Notes: generated by a model not told the origin, from the sequence alone. DNA of 64,000 bases from Rodentibacter pneumotropicus DSM 21403 (GCF_000379905.1 NZ_KB904045.1:1-64000), one strand, 5' to 3'. Numbered from the stretch's first letter, positions 1-9,153 are shown. Translations and numbers: made by a program.

Positions 1-170
1 AATTTAGGTGAATCGGTGTGTTGACGTTGATAGTTGGGAATCTCAATCATATTGAGATATTTTTTGACGGTACGACGGCTGAGTCGAAGTTTTTCAGCGA
101 TTTTACGCTGAGAAAGCCCCTCTTTATGATAAAGGCGACGTATTTTTAAGATGGTTTCCATGCAAAGCAT
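1..170 (-). CDS. istA: IS21-family transposase IstA, N-terminal fragment cut by window edge
   Basis: The minus-strand frame reads METILKIRRLYHKEGLSQ, then RKIAEKLRLSRRTVKKYL. This is the N-terminal helix-turn-helix of IS21 IstA transposases, which bind the element's terminal repeats. The start is ATG at 170 or at 161. An AGGGAA about 9 bases upstream of 170 favours 170. No stop occurs before the window edge, so only about 55 residues are visible. The DDE catalytic domain and the IstB ATPase gene would lie to the left. IstA performs strand transfer together with IstB. The family call is secure from the N-terminus, but whether the element is intact is unknown. Confidence 0.8.
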   Translation of the reverse strand, partial: MLCMETILKIRRLYHKEGLSQRKIAEKLRLSRRTVKKYLNMIEIPNYQRQHTDSPK

Positions 171-280
171 ACCAGGTTATTCCCTGTTTAAATAACAAGG
201 AGTTTATCAAAAGATGCAGTGGATCACTTTTCGATGATCTTACTGCATCAGCCTGGCGCATTTTTGCATGATCATTAACA
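1..280 (-). mobile_element. IS21-family insertion sequence, istA-side end (partial)
   Basis: The left edge holds one end of an IS21-type element. It contains the 5' part of a leftward istA-like gene, preceded by about 110 bases of terminal sequence. On the minus strand the end appears to begin TGTTAATGATCATGC at 280. It then shows the repeated TGATCATGCA/AGATCATCG-type blocks expected of the multiple terminal repeats in this family. The exact terminus and any target duplication cannot be confirmed because the other end lies outside the window. The family call rests on the transposase; the end at 280 is inferred from where a host reading frame resumes. Confidence 0.7.
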
Positions 281-341
281 CTCGTGTATTCCCGTGAATA
301 ATTGTGCCATCTACGGCATAAGGATGAAGAGAGTTTTGCAT
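281..341 (-). pseudogene. 5' remnant of an unidentified gene cut by the IS21 insertion
   Basis: Reading leftward from ATG at 341, a frame begins MQNSLHPYAVDGTIIHGNTR and then runs directly into the insertion element at about 280. The start has an AAAAGGGG ribosome-binding site 6-8 bases upstream and a TATAAT -10 box at 376-371. It therefore looks like a real promoter, leader and gene start separated from the rest of the gene. I do not recognise the protein from 20 residues. The remainder may lie on the far side of the element, outside the window. Confidence 0.55.
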
Positions 342-370
342 AGAGAACCCCTTTTGTTTTTTTAATAGGC

Positions 371-376
371 ATTATA
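371..376 (-). promoter_or_regulatory. -10 promoter box of the interrupted gene
   Basis: The minus strand reads TATAAT here, 30 bases before the ATG at 341. A weak TTCATT lies 16 bases further upstream. It would drive the gene fragment at 341-281 and on into the IS21 element. Confidence 0.4.
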
Positions 377-517
377 GGAAAAATTAATGCAAAATGAAAT
401 ACAGCGAATTGCTGATGGCGGACATCGTTTCGTACAGATGATTGTTTGAGGTATCTTCAGATAGAAGGACATAAAAAAGAGGGAAATGGGTCTAGCGGTA
501 GAATTTTAGATAAAAGA

Positions 518-551
518 AATGCCTTTCGCAATTTTGGATTAGAAAGGCATT
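518..551. repeat. Perfect 10-bp inverted repeat in the 342-636 intergenic stretch
   Basis: AATGCCTTTC (518-527) is repeated inverted as GAAAGGCATT (542-551) with a 14-base loop. It has no clear T-run, so it is at best a weak terminator, perhaps for the antiporter gene that ends at 637. Apart from an uptake signal near 620, I see nothing else in 377-636; short frames there have several stops. Confidence 0.4.
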
Positions 552-636
552 CCGCATTTATATGGTAATTAGTCAATTTTAGATCTTTGTACGGCTGTTG
601 TATAACGCCCTATTTTTTAACCGCACTTTTTCCGGA

Positions 637-1959
637 TTATTCTTTGTTATTTTTCGCTAAACCTACGCCGACGTAACCACGTTCACGCATGATCACTTCT
701 TTTGATTTACGGATCATACTTTCGATGGTCATTCCCTGCACGAGAATAGAGAAAGTCACGACGGCATAGGTCATTCCTAAAATGAGATCGCGCACATCCA
801 TATTTAAGCCTTCAATGTAAGATTGTCCCATAGGAATAGAAAGTGCCATTGCGAGAGCTAATCCACCGCGTAATGCCCCCCAAGTAAGCACTCGTAAGGT
901 GTAAGGATTGTATTTACGATAGCGTTTCATGACTTGGAAGGGAAGCCACACACTGATATAACGACAAATCAAGCAAATGGGAATGGCAAGAGCAATCAGA
1001 ATTAAACCTTGCCATGAAACATGAATCAGTAGAATGGCTAAGCCGATTAAAATAAATAGAAGTGAATTGAGGAAGTGATCGATCATTTCCCAAAAATGAT
1101 TGAAGTAGTGCCGACTTTGCTTTGAAAATCCGGTGTAGCGTGTCCAGTTACCAATTAAAATTCCGGCAACAACCATGGCTAGGGCACCGGAAACATGGAG
1201 TAAATTTGCTAACATAAAACCGGCAGTGGGGATAGTCAGAGTTAATAAAATCTCTAATGAGCCGTCATCGGTTGCAGAAATTAAATAGTGCGCAAGTAAG
1301 CCGATAACAAAACCAAAAGCAATGCCGCCTAATGCTTCTTTAAAAAAGAGATGTAATACACCGCCGGCTGTCGGTTCTTGCCCTCCGAAGGCAACAGCAA
1401 AAACGGTGGTAAAAATCACTAATCCGATCCCGTCATTAAATAAAGATTCACCTTCAACCTGCATTGCTAAGCGTTTTGGTGCTTTTAAGTTTTTAATAAT
1501 GGCGAGTACGGCGATGGGGTCGTCAGGGGAGATTAATGCACCGAATAAAATGCAGTAGATTAAATCGATATGCCAGCCGAATAATTGACTGATACCATAA
1601 AGCATAAAACCGATAAAAAAAGTAGAGGCAAAGGTCGAAAAGAGAGCGAAGGTGGTGATTTCCCATTTTTGGTTTTTTAATACCGGCAGTTTAATGCCTA
1701 ATGCACCGGCAAAAAGCAAGAAACCTAGAATACCGTTTAATAAGAAATCTTTAAAATCAATTTGTTCAACGACTTTTATTGCAAGCTCATCTAAATTAAA
1801 CCAATTTAAATATCCTAATAAAACCAATATTAACGATCCCAACATAGAGGTGGCGGTAATCGCAATAGTGTATTGAATATTGTCGTTGAGCTTTCGTGTA
1901 ATAAAACTAATTAAAATGGCAATAGTGGCAAGAAAACAGAGAGAGGTATAAATATTCAT
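637..1959 (-). CDS. CPA1-family Na+/H+ (cation/proton) antiporter
   Basis: This 440-residue inner-membrane protein has about 11-12 hydrophobic segments. The signature ISPDDPIAVL at about residues 143-152 carries the paired acidic residues (Asp146/147) that bind the exchanged cation in CPA1 antiporters. EGESLFNDG at about 169-177 is the second conserved block. The family exchanges Na+ (or K+/Li+) for H+ in pH and salt homeostasis. The C-terminal cytosolic tail is short, about 30 residues, which resembles the short NhaP-like branch and not the long YjcE type. It stands alone, divergent from the YafD-like gene at 2069. The ion actually transported cannot be read from sequence. Confidence 0.88.
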   Translation of the reverse strand: MNIYTSLCFLATIAILISFITRKLNDNIQYTIAITATSMLGSLILVLLGYLNWFNLDELAIKVVEQIDFKDFLLNGILGFLLFAGALGIKLPVLKNQKWEITTFALFSTFASTFFIGFMLYGISQLFGWHIDLIYCILFGALISPDDPIAVLAIIKNLKAPKRLAMQVEGESLFNDGIGLVIFTTVFAVAFGGQEPTAGGVLHLFFKEALGGIAFGFVIGLLAHYLISATDDGSLEILLTLTIPTAGFMLANLLHVSGALAMVVAGILIGNWTRYTGFSKQSRHYFNHFWEMIDHFLNSLLFILIGLAILLIHVSWQGLILIALAIPICLICRYISVWLPFQVMKRYRKYNPYTLRVLTWGALRGGLALAMALSIPMGQSYIEGLNMDVRDLILGMTYAVVTFSILVQGMTIESMIRKSKEVIMRERGYVGVGLAKNNKE

Positions 1960-2068
1960 GGTTTAGTCCCAAACTAAGTAAGAATAGTAGGCATGATTAA
2001 ATTAAGTGTTTGTCTAGTATAAGCAAACTGCTATCATTTATAAAGTTTGTATTGAGAGAAATAAAATA

Positions 2069-2908
2069 ATGAAGACGATTAGTAAAATTTTTGCATTTTT
2101 ACTCGTGATAGGTATTGCATTTGGAATTTATATTTTTAATCAATTTCGTATTTTTGAGCCGATCCAAATTGATTTAAAAACTACCTCTCAATTTTCTTTT
2201 GCTCCGATAAATACATTTTGTTTTTCCCGTGAGGAATCTATTCCCACCTTAGAAAAAAAACATATTCGATTATTAAGTTGGAATATTCATAAAGGGGCAG
2301 ATAAAGGTTGGCAGCAGGATTTAAGGCATTTTTCAAAAGAGCAAGATTTTGTACTTTTGCAAGAAGCCACGCCCGAACAAAATTTACCTTCGTTTTCGAC
2401 CGCACTTTTTATTTCAAGTTTTGCTTATAAAGGGCTGCAATCAGGCGTGAAAACCTTTAGTCAATTTGTGCCGAAAAGTTATTGCGGCATTTCGCAGCCT
2501 GAACCTTGGATTCGTATTCCGAAAGTTGCCGGTGTGATGACATTTCCATTGAATAATGGCGAGGAATTATTCGTCATTAATGCCCATTTAATCAATTTTG
2601 AGTGGGAATCCAAAGCCTATCGTAAGCAATTAGAGCAGATTTTTTCTCTTATTCCTTCCGATCAAAGTGCGGTTATTTTAGCGGGAGATTTTAATGCGTG
2701 GAATGCGGAAAGAAAACGAATTTTGGATGAATTTATCGTGGAAAACGGGTTAAGTGAAGTTCCTTTTGAGCAGGATGAACGCGTACGATTTTTTAATTAC
2801 CCGCTTGATTATGTATTTGTGCGGGGAGTGAAACACCTAACAGCAAAATCGAAAAAAGTCGCTTCTTCCGATCATTCTCCGGTTTGGGTGGAATTAATTC
2901 TAGAGTAA
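2069..2908 (+). CDS. yafD: YafD-like endonuclease/exonuclease/phosphatase family protein (UPF0294)
   Basis: A 279-residue protein with one N-terminal membrane segment (about residues 5-24) followed by an EEP-fold domain. Visible motifs are LLSWNIHKG (~69-77), QEATP with the metal-binding Glu (~97), GDFNAWN (~205-211) and a C-terminal SSDHSPVW with the catalytic Asp-His pair. These match the Mg2+-dependent DNase I/exonuclease III superfamily and specifically the YafD subgroup, whose substrate is not established. Its position at the membrane suggests a periplasm-facing or membrane-anchored enzyme; which side is not clear. An uptake signal lies inside the coding sequence near 2398. It is divergent from the antiporter and upstream of pntA. 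Confidence 0.85.
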   Translation: MKTISKIFAFLLVIGIAFGIYIFNQFRIFEPIQIDLKTTSQFSFAPINTFCFSREESIPTLEKKHIRLLSWNIHKGADKGWQQDLRHFSKEQDFVLLQEATPEQNLPSFSTALFISSFAYKGLQSGVKTFSQFVPKSYCGISQPEPWIRIPKVAGVMTFPLNNGEELFVINAHLINFEWESKAYRKQLEQIFSLIPSDQSAVILAGDFNAWNAERKRILDEFIVENGLSEVPFEQDERVRFFNYPLDYVFVRGVKHLTAKSKKVASSDHSPVWVELILE

Positions 2909-2988
2909 GTGAAAGCAACTTTTAAGCATATTGTTAGTGAAAAAATGCGCTAAAAAATCAACCGTACTTTTGTTTAGTGTTTAGTTTT

Positions 2989-3004
2989 TGTGATTCCTAT
3001 CACA
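2989..3004 (+). promoter_or_regulatory. CRP-type binding site upstream of pntAB
   Basis: TGTGATTCCTATCACA is an exact match to TGTGA-N6-TCACA, the CRP half-site pair. It lies about 150 bases before the pntA start, within an AT-rich region that can hold a promoter. The site suggests control of transhydrogenase by cAMP-CRP. The match is seen; the regulation is inferred. Confidence 0.6.
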
Positions 3005-3155
3005 ATATATTGTAAAAACAGTTAAAAAATATATCTTATTTTAATTGAAAAATGATACAGTTAGCGCCATCTGACTTTTTGTCATTTATCGGGAGAATGA
3101 ACCTAAATTCATTCAATTAAATCATCAACCCAATCATCAAACAGAGGGAAACAGT

Positions 3156-4694
3156 ATGTTAATTGGTGTACCAAGAGAACTGCTTGATAATGAAGCGCGT
3201 GTGGCTGCAACGCCAAAAACGGTTCAGCAAATCCTGAAATTGGGCTTTGAGGTAATCGTAGAACACGATGCTGGCTTTAAAGCAAGTTTTGAGGATCAAG
3301 CATTTTTAGACGCAGGTGCAAAGATCGGTACGGTAGCTGAAATTTGGCAAGCGGATATCATTTTTAAAGTGAACCCGCCGACAGATGAAGAAATCGCACA
3401 AATGAAAGAAGGAGCAACGCTGGTCAGTTTCATTTGGCGTGCGCAAAATCCTGAGTTAATGCAAAAATTAACTGCGAAAAAAATCAATGTTCTTGCGATG
3501 GACTCAGTACCGCGTATTTCACGTGCACAAGCCTTAGATGCCTTAAGTTCCATGGCGAATATTTCCGGCTATCGTGCAGTGATTGAGGCAGCACATGAGT
3601 TTGGTAGTTTCTTCACCGGACAAATTACTGCAGCAGGTAAAGTACCGCCGGCAAAAGTGTTGGTGATTGGTGCGGGTGTAGCAGGTTTAGCGGCAATTGG
3701 TGCAGCTAACAGTTTAGGTGCGATTGTGCGTGCGTTTGACTCCCGTCCTGAAGTAAAAGAGCAAGTACAAAGCATGGGCGCAAGCTTCTTAGAAATCGAC
3801 TTTAAAGAAGAAGGCGGTAGCGGCGATGGCTATGCGAAAGTGATGTCGGAAGAGTTTAATCGCCGCGCGATGGAACTTTACGCCGAACAAGCTAAGGAAG
3901 TGGATATTATCATTACAACGGCGGCGATCCCGGGGAAACCGGCTCCACGTTTAATTACTAAAGAAATGGTAGATTCCATGAAACCGGGCTCGGTGATTGT
4001 GGACTTGGCTGCCGCAACGGGCGGTAACTGCGAATATACCGAAGCAGGTAAAGTGGTTCTCACTGAAAATCAGGTGAAAATCATTGGTTATACGGATTTC
4101 CCAAGTCGTTTACCAACCCAATCTTCTCAACTTTACGGTACAAACCTCGTCAATTTATTGAAACTTTTATGCAAAGAAAAAGATGGCAATATCAACATTG
4201 ATTTTGAGGATGTGGTGTTACGCGGTGTAACCGTTGTGCGTGATGGGGAAGAAATTCCTCCGGCACAAATTCAAGTCTCCGCTCAGCCAAAACAAGAGGC
4301 GAAAGCTGCGCCTATTGCGGAGAAAAAAGAAGCTAAACCAATGGATCCTCGAGTGAAATACGGGCTGATGGCTGGTGTCGGCGTGTTATTCCTATGGCTT
4401 GCTTCTGTTGCTCCGGCAGCGTTTTTATCGCATTTTACCGTGTTCGTATTAGCCTGTGTGGTGGGATATTACGTGGTTTGGAATGTAAGCCATGCCCTTC
4501 ATACTCCATTAATGGCGGTAACTAATGCCATTTCAGGCATCATTATTGTGGGCGCATTATTACAAATTCGTCAGCCGACAGGAAACCTCTTTATTGACGC
4601 GTTAGCCTTTGTCGCAATTTTGGTGGCAAGCATCAATATTTTTGGTGGTTTCCGTGTAACACAACGTATGTTAGCAATGTTTAGAAAAGGTTAA
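3156..4694 (+). CDS. pntA: NAD(P) transhydrogenase subunit alpha
   Basis: A 512-residue alpha subunit of the proton-translocating transhydrogenase, which moves hydride between NADH and NADP+ coupled to proton entry. The NAD-binding domain I fills about residues 1-380 and carries the Rossmann glycine motif [11 protein letters not shown] at about residue 170. The [17 protein letters not shown] linker follows, then a C-terminal domain with three to four membrane helices (about 405-510). Length agrees with E. coli PntA (510). GAGGGAAAC precedes the ATG. pntB starts 10 bases after the stop, so the two form an operon, probably under the CRP-type site at 2989. Confidence 0.97.
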   Translation: MLIGVPRELLDNEARVAATPKTVQQILKLGFEVIVEHDAGFKASFEDQAFLDAGAKIGTVAEIWQADIIFKVNPPTDEEIAQMKEGATLVSFIWRAQNPELMQKLTAKKINVLAMDSVPRISRAQALDALSSMANISGYRAVIEAAHEFGSFFTGQITAAGKVPPAKVLVIGAGVAGLAAIGAANSLGAIVRAFDSRPEVKEQVQSMGASFLEIDFKEEGGSGDGYAKVMSEEFNRRAMELYAEQAKEVDIIITTAAIPGKPAPRLITKEMVDSMKPGSVIVDLAAATGGNCEYTEAGKVVLTENQVKIIGYTDFPSRLPTQSSQLYGTNLVNLLKLLCKEKDGNINIDFEDVVLRGVTVVRDGEEIPPAQIQVSAQPKQEAKAAPIAEKKEAKPMDPRVKYGLMAGVGVLFLWLASVAPAAFLSHFTVFVLACVVGYYVVWNVSHALHTPLMAVTNAISGIIIVGALLQIRQPTGNLFIDALAFVAILVASINIFGGFRVTQRMLAMFRKG

Positions 4695-4704
4695 GGAGAT
4701 CGCA

Positions 4705-6129
4705 ATGTCTGAAGGTTTAGTACAGGCTGCGTATATTGTTGCAGCATTACTTTTCATTATGAGCTTAGCGGGACTTTCTAAACATGAAACTGCTAAAGCG
4801 GGTTGTTGGTTTGGGATTGTCGGGATGACAATCGCCCTAGTGGCAACGATTTTCGGGCCTCATTCTGAGGGAACATTTTGGATCATCATTGCGATGATTA
4901 TCGGTGGTGTGATCGGTGTTCAACGGGCATTAAAAGTGGAAATGACGGAAATGCCGGAGCTTGTGGCAATCCTTCATAGCTTTGTGGGCTTGGCAGCTGT
5001 GCTTGTGGGCTTTAACAGTTATGGTTTACACAATATTCCAATGATGCCAAATGGTTTGGATGAAGTGCAACAGGCGCAATTCCTTGCAGAGCAGGCAACG
5101 TTGACAACCATTCACAACGTAGAAGTCTTCCTCGGTATCTTTATCGGGGCGGTAACTTTCACCGGTTCTGTGGTGGCATTCGGTAAGTTAAGCGGCAAAA
5201 TTAACTCAAAAGCCTTAATGTTACCTCATCGTCATAAATTAAATTTAGCTGCTCTTGTGGTTTCTGCGTTATTGATGGTGGCATTCTTAAATAGTCCGGA
5301 CAATATTTTCCCTGTATTGTTAATGACTGCAATCGCACTTGCATTCGGTTGGCATTTAGTGGCTTCTATCGGTGGGGCGGATATGCCGGTGGTAGTATCA
5401 ATGCTTAATTCTTATTCCGGTTGGGCAGCGGCAGCGGCAGGTTTTATGCTGAGCAATGATCTATTAATCGTAACCGGTGCATTGGTGGGTTCTTCCGGTG
5501 CAATTCTTTCTTACATTATGTGTAAAGCGATGAACCGCTCATTTATCAGCGTGATCGCCGGTGGTTTTGGTAATGATGTTCAAGTGTCTTCAGATGAGGA
5601 ACAAGGCGAACACCGTGAAACCACCGCAGAGGAAGTGGCGGAATTATTGAAAAATGCAAGTTCTGTGATTATCACTCCGGGATACGGTATGGCGGTGGCA
5701 CAAGCACAATATCCGGTGGCGGATATTACCGCAAAATTACGTGAACGCGGCGTTAATGTGCGTTTTGGTATTCACCCTGTTGCAGGTCGTTTACCGGGTC
5801 ATATGAATGTACTTTTGGCGGAAGCAAAAGTACCTTATGATGTAGTGCTTGAAATGGACGAAATCAACGACGATTTCGCTGATACCGATGTGGTGTTAGT
5901 GATTGGTGCAAACGATACGGTAAATCCGGCGGCAATGGAAGATCCGAACAGCCCGATTGCCGGTATGCCGGTATTAGAAGTGTGGAAAGCACAGAACGTG
6001 ATTGTATTCAAACGCTCAATGGCGGTGGGGTACGCCGGTGTGCAAAATCCATTATTCTTCAAAGAAAATACCCAAATGCTCTTTGGGGATGCGAAAGATC
6101 GTGTTGAAGATATTTTAAAAGCACTTTAA
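4705..6129 (+). CDS. pntB: NAD(P) transhydrogenase subunit beta
   Basis: A 474-residue beta subunit. The N-terminal ~265 residues are membrane helices that form most of the proton channel. The C-terminal domain binds NADP(H) and shows [13 protein letters not shown] and the later [10 protein letters not shown] motif. With PntA it forms the inner-membrane transhydrogenase that supplies NADPH. An AAGGAGA ribosome-binding site sits just after the pntA stop, consistent with coupled translation. A terminator made of inverted uptake signals follows at 6146-6180. Confidence 0.97.
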   Translation: MSEGLVQAAYIVAALLFIMSLAGLSKHETAKAGCWFGIVGMTIALVATIFGPHSEGTFWIIIAMIIGGVIGVQRALKVEMTEMPELVAILHSFVGLAAVLVGFNSYGLHNIPMMPNGLDEVQQAQFLAEQATLTTIHNVEVFLGIFIGAVTFTGSVVAFGKLSGKINSKALMLPHRHKLNLAALVVSALLMVAFLNSPDNIFPVLLMTAIALAFGWHLVASIGGADMPVVVSMLNSYSGWAAAAAGFMLSNDLLIVTGALVGSSGAILSYIMCKAMNRSFISVIAGGFGNDVQVSSDEEQGEHRETTAEEVAELLKNASSVIITPGYGMAVAQAQYPVADITAKLRERGVNVRFGIHPVAGRLPGHMNVLLAEAKVPYDVVLEMDEINDDFADTDVVLVIGANDTVNPAAMEDPNSPIAGMPVLEVWKAQNVIVFKRSMAVGYAGVQNPLFFKENTQMLFGDAKDRVEDILKAL

Positions 6130-6145
6130 AACGAGCTAAAAATAA

Positions 6146-6180
6146 ACCGCACTTTGGGAGACTAAAGTGCGGTATTTTTT
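6146..6180. terminator. Terminator of inverted uptake signals between pntB and nimR
   Basis: ACCGCACTTT (6146-6155) pairs with AAAGTGCGGT (6164-6173), followed by a T-run at 6175-6180. On the minus strand a T-rich run also follows the stem. It can therefore end both of the convergent transcripts. Confidence 0.85.
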
Positions 6181-6189
6181 GTATTAGAT

Positions 6190-6594
6190 TTACCATCTCA
6201 CAAACCGTACGCCACTATGCTGTAATAATAATTTCATTGGGTCTTCATCTGTGGTGGCACTTTTTTCTCTCAGTTCAATTAATTTCATACGTAAATGAGC
6301 CAATTCGTGAATACGCTTGGCAATATCTTTGATGTGGCAATCGAGCAGTTTATTCATTTCTTCAGTACGCTGTTCAGGGTAATGTTCAAGAGCAATAAGG
6401 GTTTTGATCTCATTGAGGGATAAATCCAAACTTCGACAATGGCAAATAAAAGAAAGGCGCTGAAGGTGATCTTCATTGTATTGGCGAAAGTTACCGGTGG
6501 TGCGTTGAGGGGGAGGGAGCAACCCTTGTTTTTCGTAAAAACGAATGGTTTCAACGGTACAATTTAGGGCTTTGGCAAGCTGACCTATTTTCAT
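6190..6594 (-). CDS. nimR: MerR-family nickel import regulator (NimR-like)
   Basis: The start is set at MKIGQLAKALNC (6594), the canonical MerR-family N-terminus, giving 134 residues. A longer frame from 6645 would run across the promoter. The HTH is IGQLAKALNCTVETIRFYEK, followed by the NFRQYNEDHLQRLSFICHCRSLDLSL wing and a dimerisation helix. Potential metal ligands are Cys and His residues (FICHCRS, EHYPEQ, LDCHIKD, QHSGV). It is divergent from nikKLMQO, and the shared region holds a MerR-type promoter with a 19-bp spacer. In H. influenzae, NimR is the nickel-responsive MerR regulator of nikKLMQO. Here the gene is divergent; as I recall, in H. influenzae it lies at the operon end. The nickel call rests on this context. 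Confidence 0.8.
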   Translation of the reverse strand: MKIGQLAKALNCTVETIRFYEKQGLLPPPQRTTGNFRQYNEDHLQRLSFICHCRSLDLSLNEIKTLIALEHYPEQRTEEMNKLLDCHIKDIAKRIHELAHLRMKLIELREKSATTDEDPMKLLLQHSGVRFVRW

Positions 6595-6614
6595 GATTTT
6601 CCTCAAAATTTTGC

Positions 6615-6645
6615 TTGACTCTAAAGTTACTTCATATTTTATCAT
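6615..6645 (+). promoter_or_regulatory. MerR-type promoter of nikKLMQO with 19-bp spacer
   Basis: TTGACT (6615-6620) and TATCAT (6640-6645) are separated by 19 bases, the over-long spacing typical of promoters that MerR-family activators untwist. The spacer begins CTAAAGTTACTT. Together with the preceding ACT this resembles one half of the usual dyad (ACTCTAAAGTTACTT). The second half is imperfect. Confidence 0.65.
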
Positions 6646-6689
6646 TAGCCCCGTTTTTTTAATAATTAAATAAATGAGGAGACAAACAA

Positions 6690-7373
6690 ATGCAACTCAA
6701 AAAACTCACAGTGGGATTAGTCGCCCTTTTCGGGCTATCGATGGCAAATGCACACAATGTATGGCTTGAACCTACTTCATCACAAGGTGAGTATGTGATG
6801 AAATTTGGTCATACCGAAACGGGCTCTTACCCTCAACATAAAATCCAATCTTTTCAAGTCTTAAATTCTCAAGGAAAATTAACCGCACTTGATTACAAAT
6901 TTAAAGATGGCGAAGCTTACATCGTGCCAAAATCAGATATTGTATTCATCACATTTAATAACGGTGTATGGTCAAAATTACCAAGTGGCAAATATGTGGA
7001 AAAAACCAAACGTGAAGAACCCTCTGCGGAATTTAGTACGAATCCGTTGAAGTTGGGGAAAGCCATTTTGAAATGGGATGAACAATCTTTTAAAGCCCAT
7101 GATGTCGCTTATGAATTGATCCCGCAGGCGAGAGCGGAGGCGGGAAAATCCCTTGCTATTCTTGTTTTACACAACGGTAAGCCGGTTCAGGGAATCAAAG
7201 TAGGCGTAGGTGAAGATGCACCTTTTAATTTAACCAATGAAAAGGGCATTGCCGAATTTACGCCTGTTAAAGGTTATAACAAAGTATGGGCTGAGTTTGA
7301 AGAAAATGTGCAGGGAAACCCTGATTACGATCGCCGCTCCATTGAATATATGCTAACCTTTGATGGCCAGTAA
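6690..7373 (+). CDS. nikK: Periplasmic nickel uptake component NikK
   Basis: A 227-residue secreted protein. A signal peptide of about 21 residues ends in ANA, so the mature chain begins HNVWLEP, which puts a histidine at or next to the new N-terminus. The rest is a DUF4198-type beta domain. In H. influenzae, NikK is part of the NikKLMQO energy-coupling-factor nickel transporter and is proposed to bind or deliver Ni2+ in the periplasm. The gene is first in the operon behind the MerR-type promoter, with GAGGAGAC before the ATG. Nickel feeds urease, hydrogenase or glyoxalase in relatives; none of these is in this window. Confidence 0.85.
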   Translation: MQLKKLTVGLVALFGLSMANAHNVWLEPTSSQGEYVMKFGHTETGSYPQHKIQSFQVLNSQGKLTALDYKFKDGEAYIVPKSDIVFITFNNGVWSKLPSGKYVEKTKREEPSAEFSTNPLKLGKAILKWDEQSFKAHDVAYELIPQARAEAGKSLAILVLHNGKPVQGIKVGVGEDAPFNLTNEKGIAEFTPVKGYNKVWAEFEENVQGNPDYDRRSIEYMLTFDGQ

Positions 7374-7385
7374 ATGTGAGAGGTT

Positions 7386-7880
7386 GTGATGAAAATCAAG
7401 TATTTTTTCACCGCACTTTTAACGGCGCTTTTCACTACATTCTATTTACCGAATGCCAATGCTCACGCACTTTATGTATTTGCCCAGTATGATGGGCAAA
7501 TCCTTTCGGGCAAATCCTATTATTCCGATATGACACCGGCGGCTTCTACCTATTTGGAAGTGTTTCGTTCCGGTATTGAAGAGCCTATTTTAACCGCTAA
7601 AACAGACGTATTAGGGGCATTTAATATTGTTGTACCGGATGTGGCGAATACTATATTAAAGGTTGTCGTAGAAGGTGAAGAAGGGCATAAAGTCTCGGTA
7701 GTAGCCGATCGCATCGTGGCGACAAATACACATAATAGTGGTGAGAATTTTATGTTACTCCGTGAAGATATTGCGCATTTAAAAGATAAAATTTATTTGC
7801 ACGATATTTTAGGCGGTATTGGTTATATTGTAGGGATAGTTGGCTTGATCATTTGGTTGAAAGCCCGAAAAGTTAAATAA
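7386..7880 (+). CDS. nikL: Nickel transporter accessory protein NikL
   Basis: A 164-residue protein with a signal peptide ending NANA, so the mature chain begins HALYVFAQYDG (again a terminal histidine). A beta-rich domain follows, then a C-terminal membrane helix at about 140-158 with a KARKVK positive tail. It fits NikL, the membrane-anchored extra component of NikKLMQO systems. GAGAGGTTG precedes the start 12 bases after nikK. An uptake signal sits in the early coding region near 7410. Confidence 0.82.
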   Translation: MMKIKYFFTALLTALFTTFYLPNANAHALYVFAQYDGQILSGKSYYSDMTPAASTYLEVFRSGIEEPILTAKTDVLGAFNIVVPDVANTILKVVVEGEEGHKVSVVADRIVATNTHNSGENFMLLREDIAHLKDKIYLHDILGGIGYIVGIVGLIIWLKARKVK

Positions 7881-7891
7881 GGATTCAAATA

Positions 7892-8515
7892 ATGCATTTA
7901 TCTGAAGGGGTATTGCATACCCCTATTTTATTGGCAGGCGCAACGCTTGCCGTTATCGGTGTAGCTGTCGGGCTTCGTCAGTTAGAGCATGAACGTTTAC
8001 CGCTTGCTGCCTTGTTTGCCGCCGCTTTTTTTGTCGCAAGCACCATCCACGTACCTGTGGGGATTGGCAGCGTACATTTAATCTTAAACGGTATGGCGGG
8101 GCTGTTTCTTGGATGGGCGGTGTTTCCAGCATTTCTTATTGCATTGTTGCTACAAGTGTTGTTCTTTTCCTTTGGCGGGTTTGCCGTCCTAGGCGTGAAT
8201 CTCTGTATTATGGCAATTCCGGCCATTCTTGTTCATCATCTTTTCCGTTCATCTCTACAACCCCAGATGACATTGAAGGCTTGCTTATTAACTGGTATTG
8301 GGGCAGGTGTGATTGGTGTAGGGGGAGCAGCAGCCTTAGCATCTTTTGTATTAGTACTTGATGGCGGAAAAAATTACATTGATCTTATTTGGTTGTTGCT
8401 TGTTTCTCATCTTCCGGTGTTTATTTTAGATAGCTTGATTAGTGTCGGTGTGATTTCACTACTTTGCAAAATATATCCGGATGCACTGAATCCCACTGCA
8501 CGGATTGCTTCATGA
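7892..8515 (+). CDS. nikM: Nickel ECF transporter substrate-specific subunit NikM (CbiM family)
   Basis: A 207-residue multi-pass membrane protein that starts MHLSEGVLHTP. In CbiM/NikM proteins the N-terminal Met-His dips into the membrane and binds the metal through His2, so the ATG at 7892 must be the true start. About six hydrophobic helices follow, with HVPVGIGSVHLILNG in the middle as the second histidine-containing block of the family. It selects Ni2+ (or Co2+) for the NikQ/NikO motor. The stop overlaps the nikQ start (ATGA). Confidence 0.92.
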   Translation: MHLSEGVLHTPILLAGATLAVIGVAVGLRQLEHERLPLAALFAAAFFVASTIHVPVGIGSVHLILNGMAGLFLGWAVFPAFLIALLLQVLFFSFGGFAVLGVNLCIMAIPAILVHHLFRSSLQPQMTLKACLLTGIGAGVIGVGGAAALASFVLVLDGGKNYIDLIWLLLVSHLPVFILDSLISVGVISLLCKIYPDALNPTARIAS

Positions 8516-9153
8516 AAATTCATACGTTATTTCAACCGCACTTTCGATTAATTTATCTCTTTATTTGGGGATTTATTATCAGTGGTTTACAGAATATTAA
8601 TTGGCTTATCACGCTAAATATTAGCGTGATGTTTACCTTTATTTTGTTTATTTCAATGGGAAAGCAAGATTTTTTTCTTTATTTCCAACGTTGGATTCGT
8701 TTATTGATTTTCATTGCTTTAATGTGGACGACATTAAGTTGGCGAATTGAGGAAAATGGGATTGAATTTTACCCTCAGGGAATCCGGATTGCAGAGATCC
8801 TTAGCCTTCGGACGAACCTTTTACTGTTTTCTGTTTGGCTTTTTTTATGGAACATCAATGAAACTGTTTTGATACAGGCACTAGGTAAATTGCCCTTGCC
8901 TGAAAAATTAATTCAATTATTTGCGCTGACGGTACGTTACATTGCCCTTTTAGGTGAATTGAGACAAAAAATGGATAGAGCAATGCGTGCCAGAGGGTAT
9001 CAACCGAAATTTAATTTTCGAACGCTTTATGTCACGGCACAAAGTGTCGCATTATTATTAATTCATGCGTTGTTAAAAGCTGAAATGGCACAAATTGCCC
9101 TGAAATGTCGTGGTTTTCAATTTGGTAAAAGGAAAGAAGATGCTGAGCGTTAA
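8512..9153 (+). CDS. nikQ: Nickel ECF transporter transmembrane (T) subunit NikQ
   Basis: The start is placed at ATG 8512, which overlaps the nikM stop (ATGA), giving MKIHTLFQPHF and 213 residues. An upstream in-frame ATG at 8464 lies inside nikM. The protein is a CbiQ-type energy-coupling subunit. It has membrane helices through about residue 120, then a cytoplasmic region with the Ala-Arg-Gly signature MRARGYQP and a second KCRGFQ, which couple to the ATPase. An uptake signal (CCGCACTTT) lies near 8536. It is co-transcribed with nikM and nikO. Confidence 0.88.
   Translation: MKIHTLFQPHFRLIYLFIWGFIISGLQNINWLITLNISVMFTFILFISMGKQDFFLYFQRWIRLLIFIALMWTTLSWRIEENGIEFYPQGIRIAEILSLRTNLLLFSVWLFLWNINETVLIQALGKLPLPEKLIQLFALTVRYIALLGELRQKMDRAMRARGYQPKFNFRTLYVTAQSVALLLIHALLKAEMAQIALKCRGFQFGKRKEDAER

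Noticed and set aside
124-372. 82-codon leftward frame at the left edge
   Set aside because: It spans the insertion element end and a host gene start in a different frame from both.
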